Below, piece by piece: positions 1 through 7,501 of a DNA stretch of 8,297 nt. The notes beneath the pieces were generated by a model. It was given only the letters and a program-made list of their open reading frames with translations, did not search any database and had not been told where the DNA came from. Position 1 is the first letter of the stretch, and each line of letters opens with the position of its first letter. The stretch comes from an uncultured Eubacteriales bacterium (GTDB lineage: Bacteria > Bacillota > Clostridia > Christensenellales > Borkfalkiaceae): NCBI GenBank assembly GCA_900556195.1, contig USOJ01000032.1, positions 1 to 8,297 of the forward strand, read 5' to 3'. The translations under genes and the position numbers were made by a program.

Positions 1-480
1 TTCTTTAGCGGCGGCTCTCGCCTTCTCGCTGTCAGCCTTGTGTTTATCGACTACCGCCTGTTTATATTTTTCTCCGTAAATAGAGTACGCGGCGGAAATC
101 TTGCCCAGGTCTTTTGCGCTCAACGCTTCGAGTTCGTGCTTATATCTCTCGATTTTTTTAAGGTTATTCGGTTTGATTACCGTATACCACAAAATCGTGA
201 AAATAAGGAGCGCGCCGTAAATGCACGACCACACGATAAAGGACGTAAGCGAATATTTTACGTCGGGATAAAACTGCCACATTATGAACATCGTCAAAAT
301 CAAGGCGTAGGCTATCGACATTAAAATAATGGTAAACTTGACAGAAAAGCCGAGCGCTTTGTTCATATCGCGGAGTTTAGACATAGACGAAGCGTAAAAA
401 TTACGCTCGCCCATAGTCCGCTTTTTTCTCGATTCTTTGCTCGTTACCTGTTTGACGTTTTTGAAATCGTCTCTTATCAT
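1..480 (-). CDS. Two-helix membrane protein with charged coiled-coil-like tail (partial, 3' end off window)
   Basis: This frame starts at an ATG (478-480) and is open for 160 codons to the window edge, so the C-terminus is missing. I do not recognise the family. A basic N-terminal stretch of about 40 residues (ESRKKR near 16-21) precedes two hydrophobic segments at about residues 47-69 and 79-101. These are separated by a short loop (YPDVKYS), a helical hairpin in the membrane. From about residue 105 the sequence is highly charged and helical (KKIERYKHELEAL), running to Ala/Lys/Glu-rich residues at the edge, so a cytoplasmic coiled coil is plausible. The ATG shares one base with the uvrA stop (TAATG). 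A GGAGG site at 490-494, inside the last uvrA codons, sits 9 bases upstream, so translation is probably coupled to uvrA. The start is well supported; the function is unknown. Confidence 0.85.
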   Translation of the reverse strand, partial: MIRDDFKNVKQVTSKESRKKRTMGERNFYASSMSKLRDMNKALGFSVKFTIILMSIAYALILTMFIMWQFYPDVKYSLTSFIVWSCIYGALLIFTILWYTVIKPNNLKKIERYKHELEALSAKDLGKISAAYSIYGEKYKQAVVDKHKADSEKARAAAKE

Positions 481-3308
481 TAGTTATTCCCTCCGTTTAA
501 TATCTTATCGAGGAATTGCCCCGTATAACTTTCTTTTACTTTCGCGACCTCTTCGGGCGTGCCGTTAGCGATAATCGTTCCGCCGCCGTCGCCGCCTTCG
601 GGACCCAAATCCACTATATAATCGGCGACTTTTATAACGTCGAGATTATGTTCGATTACGATTACCGTATTGCCCGCGTCGCGAAGCCTTTCGAGAATGG
701 AAAGAAGTTTATCCACGTCGTAACTGTGAAGCCCGGTCGTGGGTTCGTCGAGTATATACAGCGTTTTACCCGTCGACCGCTTCGACAGTTCGGTGGCGAG
801 TTTGACTCTCTGCGCTTCGCCGCCCGAAAGGGTCGTGGCGGCTTGTCCGAGTTTGATATACCCTAAGCCTACTTCCTGCAATGCCTTGACCTTACCGAAA
901 ATTCTCGGAACGTTTTGGAAAAAATCTACCGATTCGTCTACGGTCATATCGAGAACGTCAGATATGCTCTTGCCCTTATACTTAACTTCGAGAGTTTCGT
1001 GGTTATAGCGTTTGCCCTTACACACTTCGCACGGCACGAAAACGTCGGGCAAAAAATGCATTTCAATTTTTATGATTCCGTCGCCCGAACAGCGTTCGCA
1101 TCTGCCGCCCGATACGTTGAAAGAAAATCTGCCCGCTTTATATCCCCTTTCTTTGGCGTCCTGCGTGGCGGCGAACAACTCCCTTATCGGAGTGAACGCG
1201 CCCGTATACGTGGCGGGGTTGCTTCGCGGAGTTCTGCCTATCGGGCTTTGGTCTATCGCGATTACGTTGTCGAAATATTCCGTACCGAAAACGCCGTCGC
1301 AATTGCCTTCGCGCATTTTCGAGCCGTTTAGTTTATTCGCGAACGCGGGCAAAAGAATTTCGTTTATAAGCGAACTCTTGCCGCTGCCCGACACGCCCGT
1401 AACCGCCGTTAAAAGCCCGACGGGAAATGCCGCGTCGATATTTTTAAGGTTATTCTGCTTCGCGCCCTTTACGCCGAGCGTCCTGCCGTCGGACGGGTGT
1501 CTGAACGACGGTACGGCTATCTTTCTTCTGCCCGAAAGATAATCGCCCGTAATCGAACGGGGTTCGGCGCATATATCGGCGACCGTACCCTTGGCGACGA
1601 CTTCGCCGCCGTGCACGCCCGCTTTCGGCCCGATATCGACTATATAATCCGCCGCCCGCATGGTGTCCTCGTCGTGTTCTACGACGATAAGCGTATTGCC
1701 GAGATCGCGAAGCCTTAAAAGCGTGGATATGAGTTTCGTATTATCCCTTTGATGAAGACCTATGCTCGGCTCGTCGAGAATATACAAAACGCCCGTAAGT
1801 CCGCTGCCTATCTGCGTGGCGAGCCTTATACGCTGCGCTTCGCCGCCGGAAAGCGAACCCGCGTTCCTCGACAAAGTGAGATAACCGAGCCCTACGTCTA
1901 TCAAAAATTTAAGCCTTGCCTTTATCTCTTTTATTATGCTTTTCGCGATAATCTGCTGCGTTTCGGTAAGGTCGAGCGAAGATATGAAATCGTTCATTTT
2001 AACGACCGATAAATCGCACAGGTCGGCTATGTTAAGTCCGCCGACCGTTACCGCGAGAGCCTCTTTTTTAAGCCTTTTACCGTGGCACTCGTCGCACGGC
2101 ATACTTACCATATACCGCTCTATTTCGGACTTTGTGTAGTCGCTGGTCGTTTCTCTGTACCTTCGTTCGAGGTTGGGTATTACGCCCTCGTAAGAAGAAT
2201 CGTAACTTCCGCTGAACGTGCGGGTAGAATAAGACATTTTTATCTTTTCGCCGCCGTTGCCGTAAAGCAGGATGTCGAGTATATCCCTCGGCAAATCCTT
2301 TACGGGTACGTCTAAGCCGAAACCGTATCTTTTAGACAATGCCCTGAAATACATTTCGGTCATTCTGCCCGTATCGAGATTCCAGCCCGTAACCGTAAGC
2401 GCGCCTTCGCGGAGCGTCCTGTTCGGGTCGCCGATAACGAGTTTTTCGTCGATTTTAGAAGTATATCCCAGACCGTTGCATTTAGGACACGCGCCGTAAG
2501 GATTGTTGAAAGAGAACGAACGCGGCTCTATTTCGCCTATCGAAATTCCGCAATCGGGACAGGCGTAATTCGTCGAAAACAATTCGCTTTTGCCGTCGCA
2601 TTCTATAACGACGAGTCCGTCGGCGAGTTTTAACGCGGTTTCCAAACTGTCGGTAAGGCGTTTTCTTATTCCGTCTTTGACGATAAGTCTGTCGACGACG
2701 ACCGAAATATTATGCTTGATATTCTTTTCGAGTTTGATTTCTTCGGACAAATCGTACACCGAGCCGTCAATTTCTACCCTTGCAAACCCGCTTTTTCTGT
2801 ACCCTTCGAGTTGTTTGCCGTATTCGCCCTTTCTGCCCCTTACGACCGGAGCGTTTACGAGTATACGACTGCCCGTTTCCATCGCGGTAACTTTATCGGC
2901 AATCTGATCGACGGTTATTTTTTCGATAACTCTGCCGCACTTCGGACAATGCGGGACGCCTACTCTCGCGTATAAAAGTCTTAAATAGTCGTAAATTTCG
3001 GTTACCGTCCCGACCGTAGAACGCGGGTTGTTCGACGTCGTTTTCTGGTCTATCGATATAGCCGGCGACAAGCCCTCTATGCTCTCCACGTCGGGCTTTT
3101 CCATCTGCCCCAAAAACATACGGGCGTAACTCGACAGACTTTCCATATACTTTCTCTGCCCTTCGGCAAATATCGTATCGAAAGCGAGCGTGGACTTACC
3201 CGACCCCGACAAACCCGTAAAAACGACGAGTTTATCTCTCGGAACGTCTACGCTTATATTTTTAAGGTTGTTTTCTTTCGCGCCTTTTACTTTAATGTAT
3301 TCTATCAT
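480..3308 (-). CDS. uvrA: Excinuclease ABC subunit UvrA
   Basis: UvrA is the damage-sensing ATPase of nucleotide excision repair. It dimerises, loads UvrB on damaged DNA and then leaves. The 942-residue length is normal for the family, and both ABC modules look intact. Module I has Walker A GLSGSGKST (about 32-40), signature LSGGEAQR (486-493) and Walker B ILDEP (510-514). Module II has Walker A GVSGSGKSS (about 638-646), signature LSGGEAQR (827-834) and Walker B ILDEP (852-856). Zinc-type Cys pairs are at CPKC (121-124), CPDC/CPKC (250-277), CDEC (405-408) and CERC/CEVC (737-763); the last module carries the DNA-contact region. The ATG overlaps the stop of the upstream membrane-protein gene as ATGA. 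No good Shine-Dalgarno site precedes it, so expression probably relies on coupling. No frameshift or missing key residue was seen. Confidence 0.98.
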   Translation of the reverse strand: MIEYIKVKGAKENNLKNISVDVPRDKLVVFTGLSGSGKSTLAFDTIFAEGQRKYMESLSSYARMFLGQMEKPDVESIEGLSPAISIDQKTTSNNPRSTVGTVTEIYDYLRLLYARVGVPHCPKCGRVIEKITVDQIADKVTAMETGSRILVNAPVVRGRKGEYGKQLEGYRKSGFARVEIDGSVYDLSEEIKLEKNIKHNISVVVDRLIVKDGIRKRLTDSLETALKLADGLVVIECDGKSELFSTNYACPDCGISIGEIEPRSFSFNNPYGACPKCNGLGYTSKIDEKLVIGDPNRTLREGALTVTGWNLDTGRMTEMYFRALSKRYGFGLDVPVKDLPRDILDILLYGNGGEKIKMSYSTRTFSGSYDSSYEGVIPNLERRYRETTSDYTKSEIERYMVSMPCDECHGKRLKKEALAVTVGGLNIADLCDLSVVKMNDFISSLDLTETQQIIAKSIIKEIKARLKFLIDVGLGYLTLSRNAGSLSGGEAQRIRLATQIGSGLTGVLYILDEPSIGLHQRDNTKLISTLLRLRDLGNTLIVVEHDEDTMRAADYIVDIGPKAGVHGGEVVAKGTVADICAEPRSITGDYLSGRRKIAVPSFRHPSDGRTLGVKGAKQNNLKNIDAAFPVGLLTAVTGVSGSGKSSLINEILLPAFANKLNGSKMREGNCDGVFGTEYFDNVIAIDQSPIGRTPRSNPATYTGAFTPIRELFAATQDAKERGYKAGRFSFNVSGGRCERCSGDGIIKIEMHFLPDVFVPCEVCKGKRYNHETLEVKYKGKSISDVLDMTVDESVDFFQNVPRIFGKVKALQEVGLGYIKLGQAATTLSGGEAQRVKLATELSKRSTGKTLYILDEPTTGLHSYDVDKLLSILERLRDAGNTVIVIEHNLDVIKVADYIVDLGPEGGDGGGTIIANGTPEEVAKVKESYTGQFLDKILNGGNN

Positions 3309-3901
3309 AATTGTTCGTTATCTGACTTTACGTAAAACGTATGTTTAGTTTTTTCGTCTTTTACAAGGCAACCTTTACGAAAGACGAAAATAAATAAAAT
3401 CAGCATAAAATATCCGTCCGCCAACGCGCCGATATAAGCCGAAAAAACCGTTCTGAAAAGCAATCCCCACGTAGAAGAGTTGCATAAAACCATTCCTATA
3501 ATCAACGGTATCGACACGATTGCCATGGTCGCAAAAAGCGGTATAACGGTTACTTTTTCGGTCGTGTATAACTTAGCCGAGTCGACGTAAACCGCGCTCC
3601 ACGAGGCTCCGACTTTCGATTTTTCGCCGGTCAGCAATCTCGCAAACGCGGCTTGTAATAACTGGCTTACGAACACGCATACGAAAAAGCCGACGACAAA
3701 GCACGATATTCCGACCGCAATCCTGACGAGATACTCCTGCAACCACGAATCTCCCGTCGTTTTATCCGGCGTAAAGAAATCGATAACGGCGAGCCTTCCG
3801 AAAATCGAAAAATCGAGTATCAGATACACGAGTACGGCTATAAAGACCGATGCAACGTTCATAAGTATTCCCGTTTTTGCCGTTTTTACGTCGTAAGACA
3901 T
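3305..3901 (-). CDS. Four-helix membrane protein, DUF3267-like but without HExxH; N-terminus probably truncated
   Basis: The 198-residue protein has four likely membrane helices at about 11-32, 59-84, 118-140 and 148-174. By recall of family patterns it resembles DUF3267, a group of putative zincin-like membrane proteases. The similar parts are a helix followed by LLTGEKSKVG (89-98), a YTTEK segment before helix 3 (about 112), the A-x-A-D-G-Y stretch (159-164) in helix 4, and a tail of the type CLVKDEKTKHTFYV. Where the family usually has HExxH, at the end of helix 2, this protein reads VSQLLQAAF, so zinc protease activity is unlikely. The chosen ATG (3899-3901) has a poor ribosome site, with GAGG only 2 bases away. 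A better in-frame start at 3946 is cut off by TGA at codon 4; see the separate entry. The stop overlaps the uvrA ATG. The family call is moderate and would need a profile search. Confidence 0.7.
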   Translation of the reverse strand: MSYDVKTAKTGILMNVASVFIAVLVYLILDFSIFGRLAVIDFFTPDKTTGDSWLQEYLVRIAVGISCFVVGFFVCVFVSQLLQAAFARLLTGEKSKVGASWSAVYVDSAKLYTTEKVTVIPLFATMAIVSIPLIIGMVLCNSSTWGLLFRTVFSAYIGALADGYFMLILFIFVFRKGCLVKDEKTKHTFYVKSDNEQL

Positions 3902-3958
3902 CGCCTCGCGATAACCGGTAGGAAGTTCTTTATATCAATTTTTCATTGGTTTACTCCT
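3902..3958 (-). pseudogene. Strong RBS plus start codon with TGA at codon 4: interrupted N-terminus of the downstream membrane protein
   Basis: Starting 12 bases after the uvrB stop is a perfect AGGAG (3954-3958), then 7 bases, then ATG (3944-3946). The frame reads Met-Lys-Asn and stops at TGA (3935-3937). The ATG is exactly 45 bases upstream of, and in frame with, the start of the four-helix protein. The codons after the TGA read as plausible protein (YKELPTGYREA, running into MSYDVKTAKT), as expected for the true N-terminus of a DUF3267-like protein. The simplest reading is one substitution that made a stop, for example CGA or TGG to TGA. The gene would then survive by reinitiation at 3901. 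A regulatory three-codon leader is the alternative. Confidence 0.65.
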
Positions 3959-3969
3959 GATGTTTTCTT

Positions 3970-5934
3970 TTAACGTTGACGCATTTTGCGTTTTAACTTT
4001 GCGATCGCATCGCGGATTTCTATACAACGCTCGAAGTCGAGATTCGCCGAAGCGACTTTCATAAGAGCCTGCAATTTTTCTATTTCGTCGGGAATATCTT
4101 TAACCTTGACGTCGGCAGTCGGATCCGCTTTTTTAGAGATTTCGAGCGTGTTGACTATCTTCTTTATTATGGTTTTGGGTACTATCCCGTGTTTTTCGTT
4201 ATATTCCGACTGGATTTTTCTTCTTCTCGCAGTTTCGTCCATAGCCCGCTTCATGCTGTCGGTTATAACGTCGGCGTACATTATAACTCTGCCTTCGGCG
4301 TTTCTCGCCGTTCTGCCTATCGTCTGAATGAGCGCAGTATCGCTCCTTAAAAAGCCCTCTTTGTCGGCGTCGAGTATGGCTACGAGTTTCACTTCGGGCA
4401 TATCCAGACCTTCGCGCAACAGGTTTATGCCGATAAGCACGTCTATGTCGCCGCGACGGAGTTCCTGTATTATGTCTATACGCTCTAATGTGTCTACGTC
4501 GCTGTGCATATACCGCACTTTGAACGCCTGTTCTTTAAGATAATCGGTAAGGCTTTCCGCCATTTTCTTCGTGAGCGTGGTAACGAGTATTCTTCCGCCG
4601 GAATCGATAACTTTTCTTATTTCGGACTGCAAATCGTCTATCTGCCCTTTCGTCGGTCTTACCTCGACCATCGGATCGAGAAGCCCGGTCGGACGGATAA
4701 TCTGTTCGGCGTTGTTGTCCGATACGGACAATTCGTAGTCGGCGGGAGTCGCCGAAATATACACCGTCTGACCTATCCTTTCGGAAAACTCGGCGAAAGT
4801 AAGAGGACGGTTATCGTAAGCCGAACGAAGTCTGAACCCGTACCCGACGAGATTGTCTTTTCTCGCTCTGTCGCCGTTATACATAGCGCGTATCTGAGGA
4901 ACGGTCATGTGGCTTTCGTCGATGAACACTATAAAATCTTTGGGGAAATAATCCAGAAGCGTAAACGGCGGTTCGCCTTCTTTTCTGCTGTCAAAGTAGC
5001 GGCTGTAATTTTCGATACCGCTGCAATAGCCTATTTCACGCATCATCTCGACGTCGTAAGAAGTACGTTGCAACAACCGTTGCGCCTCCAATAGTTTATC
5101 TTGCCGCTTAAAGTTTTCGACTTCCTCACGCATGTCCGCTTCTATGCGTTTAAGCGAATCTTCCAATTTTTCGTCGCCGACGGCGTAATGCGTTGCGGGA
5201 AAAATCGCGACGTGCTTAAGCGTATTTATAGCCTTACCGGTTACGAAATCGCATTCGCTTATACGCTCTATCTCGTCGCCGAAAAATTCAACCCTTATAT
5301 ATATCTGATCGTTCGACGCGGGGAAAATCTCCACCACGTCGCCGCGCACGCGGAAAGACGAACGGGTAAAATCAATATCTTTGCGCTCGTATTGACGGGA
5401 AACGAGTTTGCGCATAAGTTCGTTCCGCTCGATTTCCATTCCCTCCCTCAAAGATATTGCGAGCGCGAAATACTCTTCGGGCGCGCCCAGACCGTAGATA
5501 CACGAAACCGAAGCGACGACTATTACGTCGTTGCGTTCCGCCAGCGAACACGTCGCGCTGTGGCGAAGTTTATCTATTTCGTCGTTGATGGAAAGGTCTT
5601 TTTCGATGTACGTATCGGTGGACGGAATATACGATTCGGGTTGATAGTAGTCGTAATACGATACGAAGTACTCTACTCTGTTTTCGGGAAAAAATTCGCG
5701 GAGTTCGTTACAGAGTTGAGCAGCCAGAGTCTTATTGTGAGCAATGACGAGCGTCGGTCGCTGTACGTTTTGTATGACGTTAGCCATAGTAAACGTCTTG
5801 CCGCTGCCCGTTACGCCGACGAGAACCTGACTTTTCAGACCGTCTTCGAAACCTTCGGTAAGGCTCTTTATAGCCTCGGGTTGGTCGCCCGTCGGCTTAT
5901 ATTCGGAATGTAAAACGAATTTTTTCTTTTCCAT
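3970..5934 (-). CDS. uvrB: Excinuclease ABC subunit UvrB
   Basis: UvrB is the helicase-like damage-verification subunit of nucleotide excision repair. UvrA loads it, it inserts a beta-hairpin between the strands at the lesion, and it recruits UvrC for incision. The 654-residue protein is full length. Motifs in order are Walker A GVTGSGKT (40-47), the hairpin region with YYDYYQPE (93-100), DESH (339-342), motif V-like NLLREGLDMPE (504-514), motif VI QTIGRTARN (537-545) and the C-terminal UVR domain (about 615-650), which contacts UvrC. The ATG at 5932-5934 lies 8 bases after the stop of the upstream small gene and has no visible Shine-Dalgarno site, so it is probably served by coupling. In Bacillus-type genomes uvrB and uvrA are directly adjacent; here one membrane-protein gene lies between them. 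Confidence 0.98.
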   Translation of the reverse strand: MEKKKFVLHSEYKPTGDQPEAIKSLTEGFEDGLKSQVLVGVTGSGKTFTMANVIQNVQRPTLVIAHNKTLAAQLCNELREFFPENRVEYFVSYYDYYQPESYIPSTDTYIEKDLSINDEIDKLRHSATCSLAERNDVIVVASVSCIYGLGAPEEYFALAISLREGMEIERNELMRKLVSRQYERKDIDFTRSSFRVRGDVVEIFPASNDQIYIRVEFFGDEIERISECDFVTGKAINTLKHVAIFPATHYAVGDEKLEDSLKRIEADMREEVENFKRQDKLLEAQRLLQRTSYDVEMMREIGYCSGIENYSRYFDSRKEGEPPFTLLDYFPKDFIVFIDESHMTVPQIRAMYNGDRARKDNLVGYGFRLRSAYDNRPLTFAEFSERIGQTVYISATPADYELSVSDNNAEQIIRPTGLLDPMVEVRPTKGQIDDLQSEIRKVIDSGGRILVTTLTKKMAESLTDYLKEQAFKVRYMHSDVDTLERIDIIQELRRGDIDVLIGINLLREGLDMPEVKLVAILDADKEGFLRSDTALIQTIGRTARNAEGRVIMYADVITDSMKRAMDETARRRKIQSEYNEKHGIVPKTIIKKIVNTLEISKKADPTADVKVKDIPDEIEKLQALMKVASANLDFERCIEIRDAIAKLKRKMRQR

Positions 5935-5942
5935 AAGTGCAA

Positions 5943-6296
5943 TTAAAACAATTTGTACAGTAGCCGCGTTACCGCGAACGCCGTCAAAGACCCCGCGACC
6001 GCTATGAGAATTTTAAGCCATAAATCACGTAAAAATCGCTTGCGTTCGCTTTTGTACGCTCTCGCCTTGATTTTCGGTGTTACGCAAAGCGCGTCTTCGT
6101 CGCCCTTTTTACAACGGATAACGTCGAAATACCCGTCGGCGGCAAGCGAATCCATTATCGTAAGCAATTTACTTTCGGACATTTTGCGTATATCCGTAAG
6201 CGACCGCAGATGACCTACGGTAAGCAGACAACTTTCTCTTTCGCCGCAAAAAGAGAGCGTCGCCCGAACGACTTCACGCTCGGTACGGTTCAGCAT
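5943..6296 (-). CDS. Small winged-helix-like protein with C-terminal membrane anchor (tandem paralogue B)
   Basis: This 117-residue protein is of unrecognised family. Residues 1-75 look like a small helical winged-helix domain, with LLTVGHL around 24-30, SESKLLTIMDSLAADGYFDV (40-59) and a short strand pair after it. A basic stretch follows (KARAYKSERKRFLRD, about 77-91), then one hydrophobic segment (about 92-113) and a basic end. The layout suggests a cytoplasmic domain tethered to the membrane by its C-terminus. It aligns by eye with the gene just upstream (LTVG-L, a D-L-x-x-DGY-x-D motif, a C residue, P-x-x-KA, then a helix), so the two probably arose by tandem duplication. The ATG overlaps the upstream stop as ATGCTGA, and GAGG lies 5 bases before it. 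It ends 8 bases before uvrB. DNA binding is possible but unproven. Confidence 0.85.
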   Translation of the reverse strand: MLNRTEREVVRATLSFCGERESCLLTVGHLRSLTDIRKMSESKLLTIMDSLAADGYFDVIRCKKGDEDALCVTPKIKARAYKSERKRFLRDLWLKILIAVAGSLTAFAVTRLLYKLF

Positions 6297-6658
6297 ATAG
6301 CCCTCGCTATCAGAACTCCGATTATCGCTCCTACGATGCCGCCGATAAACGAAAATAACGCTATAAGTCGGATTTCGACGGTTACGCGAAATCGTTTTTT
6401 ATCCGTCGGAAGGTCGATCGGAAGTTTTACGTCAGCCGAATAGGCTTTGTTAAGCGGCTTTAACAATATTTCTTTTCCGTCGCAATAACGCAGATCGACG
6501 TAGCCGTCTTTGTCCAGACGGTCGATTATCGCGACGATTTCTTCTTCGGTAACGTTCGCCCCGCCGGACTTCGCCAACTCGCCGACGGTAAAGAGTTTGT
6601 AGTCCTTACCGCATACGAGATGAAAATAATCGAGCAGAGCCACAGATTCGGGCTTCAA
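6290..6658 (-). CDS. Small winged-helix-like protein with C-terminal membrane anchor (tandem paralogue A, TTG start)
   Basis: This 122-residue protein is of unrecognised family and is a diverged copy of the gene after it. The N-terminal domain has YKLFTVGELAK (20-30), VTEEEIVAIIDRLDKDGYVD (36-55) and a C-x-GKEILLKP turn-strand, which fits a compact winged helix. A linker (about 75-95) leads to one membrane helix (about 96-119) with a glycine-zipper pattern GGIVGAIIG (106-114) that could support self-association. The proposed start is TTG (6656-6658). The protein contains no internal Met, and an in-frame TGA closes the frame a few codons upstream, so no ATG is available. The only G-rich run upstream (CGGGG) is about 16 bases away, so initiation looks weak or uses another non-ATG codon. 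It follows the hydrolase stop by 32 bases. Confidence 0.78.
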   Translation of the reverse strand: MKPESVALLDYFHLVCGKDYKLFTVGELAKSGGANVTEEEIVAIIDRLDKDGYVDLRYCDGKEILLKPLNKAYSADVKLPIDLPTDKKRFRVTVEIRLIALFSFIGGIVGAIIGVLIARAIC

Positions 6659-6690
6659 AATATAAAATATTTTGCCCCGTTTTCAACTTT

Positions 6691-7368
6691 TTAATCTTTT
6701 TCGATAAAGTCGAGTATCGGCGTTACGTCGTCGAGCGAGTGCGGATGATGTCCGCATTCGGGTTTGACGATATATTTTATGTTTTCGCCGTTCTTTTTAG
6801 CGTAATCGATGAGTTTGCCGGCGTTGTCTTCGAATTTTACGACTTCGTCGCTTCCGCCCGCGACTACAAGAAGCGGCAACTCGTTCGAGAAAAACTCTTT
6901 GAAATTGTAAACGGGCGAGCCTCTGAATTTTTTGAGAGTATCTTTCGTCAGACAATACTCTTCGAGCATCCCCGCCTGTTCGGGAGAATCTTCCCACGGC
7001 CACGAAGCAAGATCGAGCACGGGCGCGTCGAGATAGACTTTATCCACGTATTCGGGATAAAAAAGCGAATAATTGAAGGCGTACAGCCCGCCGCGACTGA
7101 ATCCGAACAAATTCGTTTTTTTACAAAGCGGAAAACGGGTCAAAAGGTCGAGATGAAACGCGTGCATAAGTCTTACCGCGTTATAACTGCCGTACATATC
7201 GCTTATCTTATAATTGACGCGGGTGTAACCGTCTTCGACGAGAGCCTGTTCGGCTTTGTCGAAAGCGTATAAAAATTCGGTTTTCCATATCCACTTGCCG
7301 TTCGGCTTGTCGGGAGTAATCACCGTGGCTGCGTAACCGTTAAAGGAATATTCGATAATCTTAGGCAT
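6691..7368 (-). CDS. Alpha/beta hydrolase family protein (prolyl-oligopeptidase-like esterase or peptidase fold)
   Basis: This 225-residue protein has the alpha/beta hydrolase pattern. The nucleophile elbow is GFSRGG with Ser91, the likely acid is Asp174 in GGSDEVV, and the likely base is in GHHPH (206-210). An N-terminal W-x-W-K (26-29) and YLDAPVLDLASWP (112-124) match a group of single-domain hydrolases that are often annotated only generally; the substrate cannot be read from sequence. There is no signal peptide or membrane segment, so it is probably cytoplasmic. The start is ATG 7366-7368 because GGGGAGG lies 6 bases upstream. A longer frame to 7410 would overlap the promoter -10 box and is rejected. 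It is the first gene of the string leading to uvrB and uvrA, and a functional link to repair is not evident. Confidence 0.9.
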   Translation of the reverse strand: MPKIIEYSFNGYAATVITPDKPNGKWIWKTEFLYAFDKAEQALVEDGYTRVNYKISDMYGSYNAVRLMHAFHLDLLTRFPLCKKTNLFGFSRGGLYAFNYSLFYPEYVDKVYLDAPVLDLASWPWEDSPEQAGMLEEYCLTKDTLKKFRGSPVYNFKEFFSNELPLLVVAGGSDEVVKFEDNAGKLIDYAKKNGENIKYIVKPECGHHPHSLDDVTPILDFIEKD

Positions 7369-7374
7369 TACGTA

Positions 7375-7381
7375 CCTCCCC
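7375..7381 (-). promoter_or_regulatory. Strong ribosome binding site of the hydrolase gene
   Basis: GGGGAGG is 6 bases before the ATG at 7366-7368. It decides the start in favour of the 225-residue form over an upstream ATG at 7410. Confidence 0.9.
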
Positions 7382-7386
7382 TGAAT

Positions 7387-7403
7387 AATCTTACGGGAAG
7401 ATT
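7387..7403. repeat. Small palindrome at the transcription start of the hydrolase-uvr operon
   Basis: AATCTT, a 5-base spacer and AAGATT form a perfect 6-bp inverted repeat. It overlaps the -10 box (7401-7406) and the expected start of the minus-strand transcript. It could be a repressor operator or a short hairpin at the mRNA 5' end, or chance in AT-rich DNA. It does not match the Gram-positive LexA pattern CGAAC-N4-GTTCG. Confidence 0.4.
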
Positions 7404-7429
7404 TTAGCATTTTTTTTATAAAATGTAAA
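7401..7429 (-). promoter_or_regulatory. Sigma-A type promoter for the hydrolase-to-uvrA gene string
   Basis: On the minus strand, TTTACA (7424-7429) is followed by a 17-base spacer and TAAAAT (7401-7406). A TG is placed one base before the -10 box (extended -10), and the spacer holds an A-run. The predicted start near 7394 gives a leader of about 25 bases ahead of the hydrolase ATG. No convincing promoter was seen between the downstream genes, so this may drive the whole string. Confidence 0.7.
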
Positions 7430-7501
7430 CGGGTTGACGAAGATTGTAAGAATTATAACAATAATTTCGGTTATTTTTTTGAAAAATAAAGCAAAAATCT
7501 C

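Noticed and set aside
3905..3937. TGA at 3935-3937 as a selenocysteine codon
   Set aside because: No convincing SECIS-like hairpin follows; only weak pairing is possible. The position at codon 4 of a membrane protein does not fit known selenoproteins.
5101..5913. Long plus-strand open frame (270 codons) opposite uvrB, and a similar one at 4504-5094
   Set aside because: They lie fully antisense to a clear, full-length uvrB, have no ribosome sites, and give low-complexity Phe/Arg-rich products typical of the reverse frame of CG-rich codons.
7369..7410. Longer N-terminus for the hydrolase starting at 7410
   Set aside because: It would overlap the -10 box of the promoter and ignore the GGGGAGG site placed 6 bases before the ATG at 7368.
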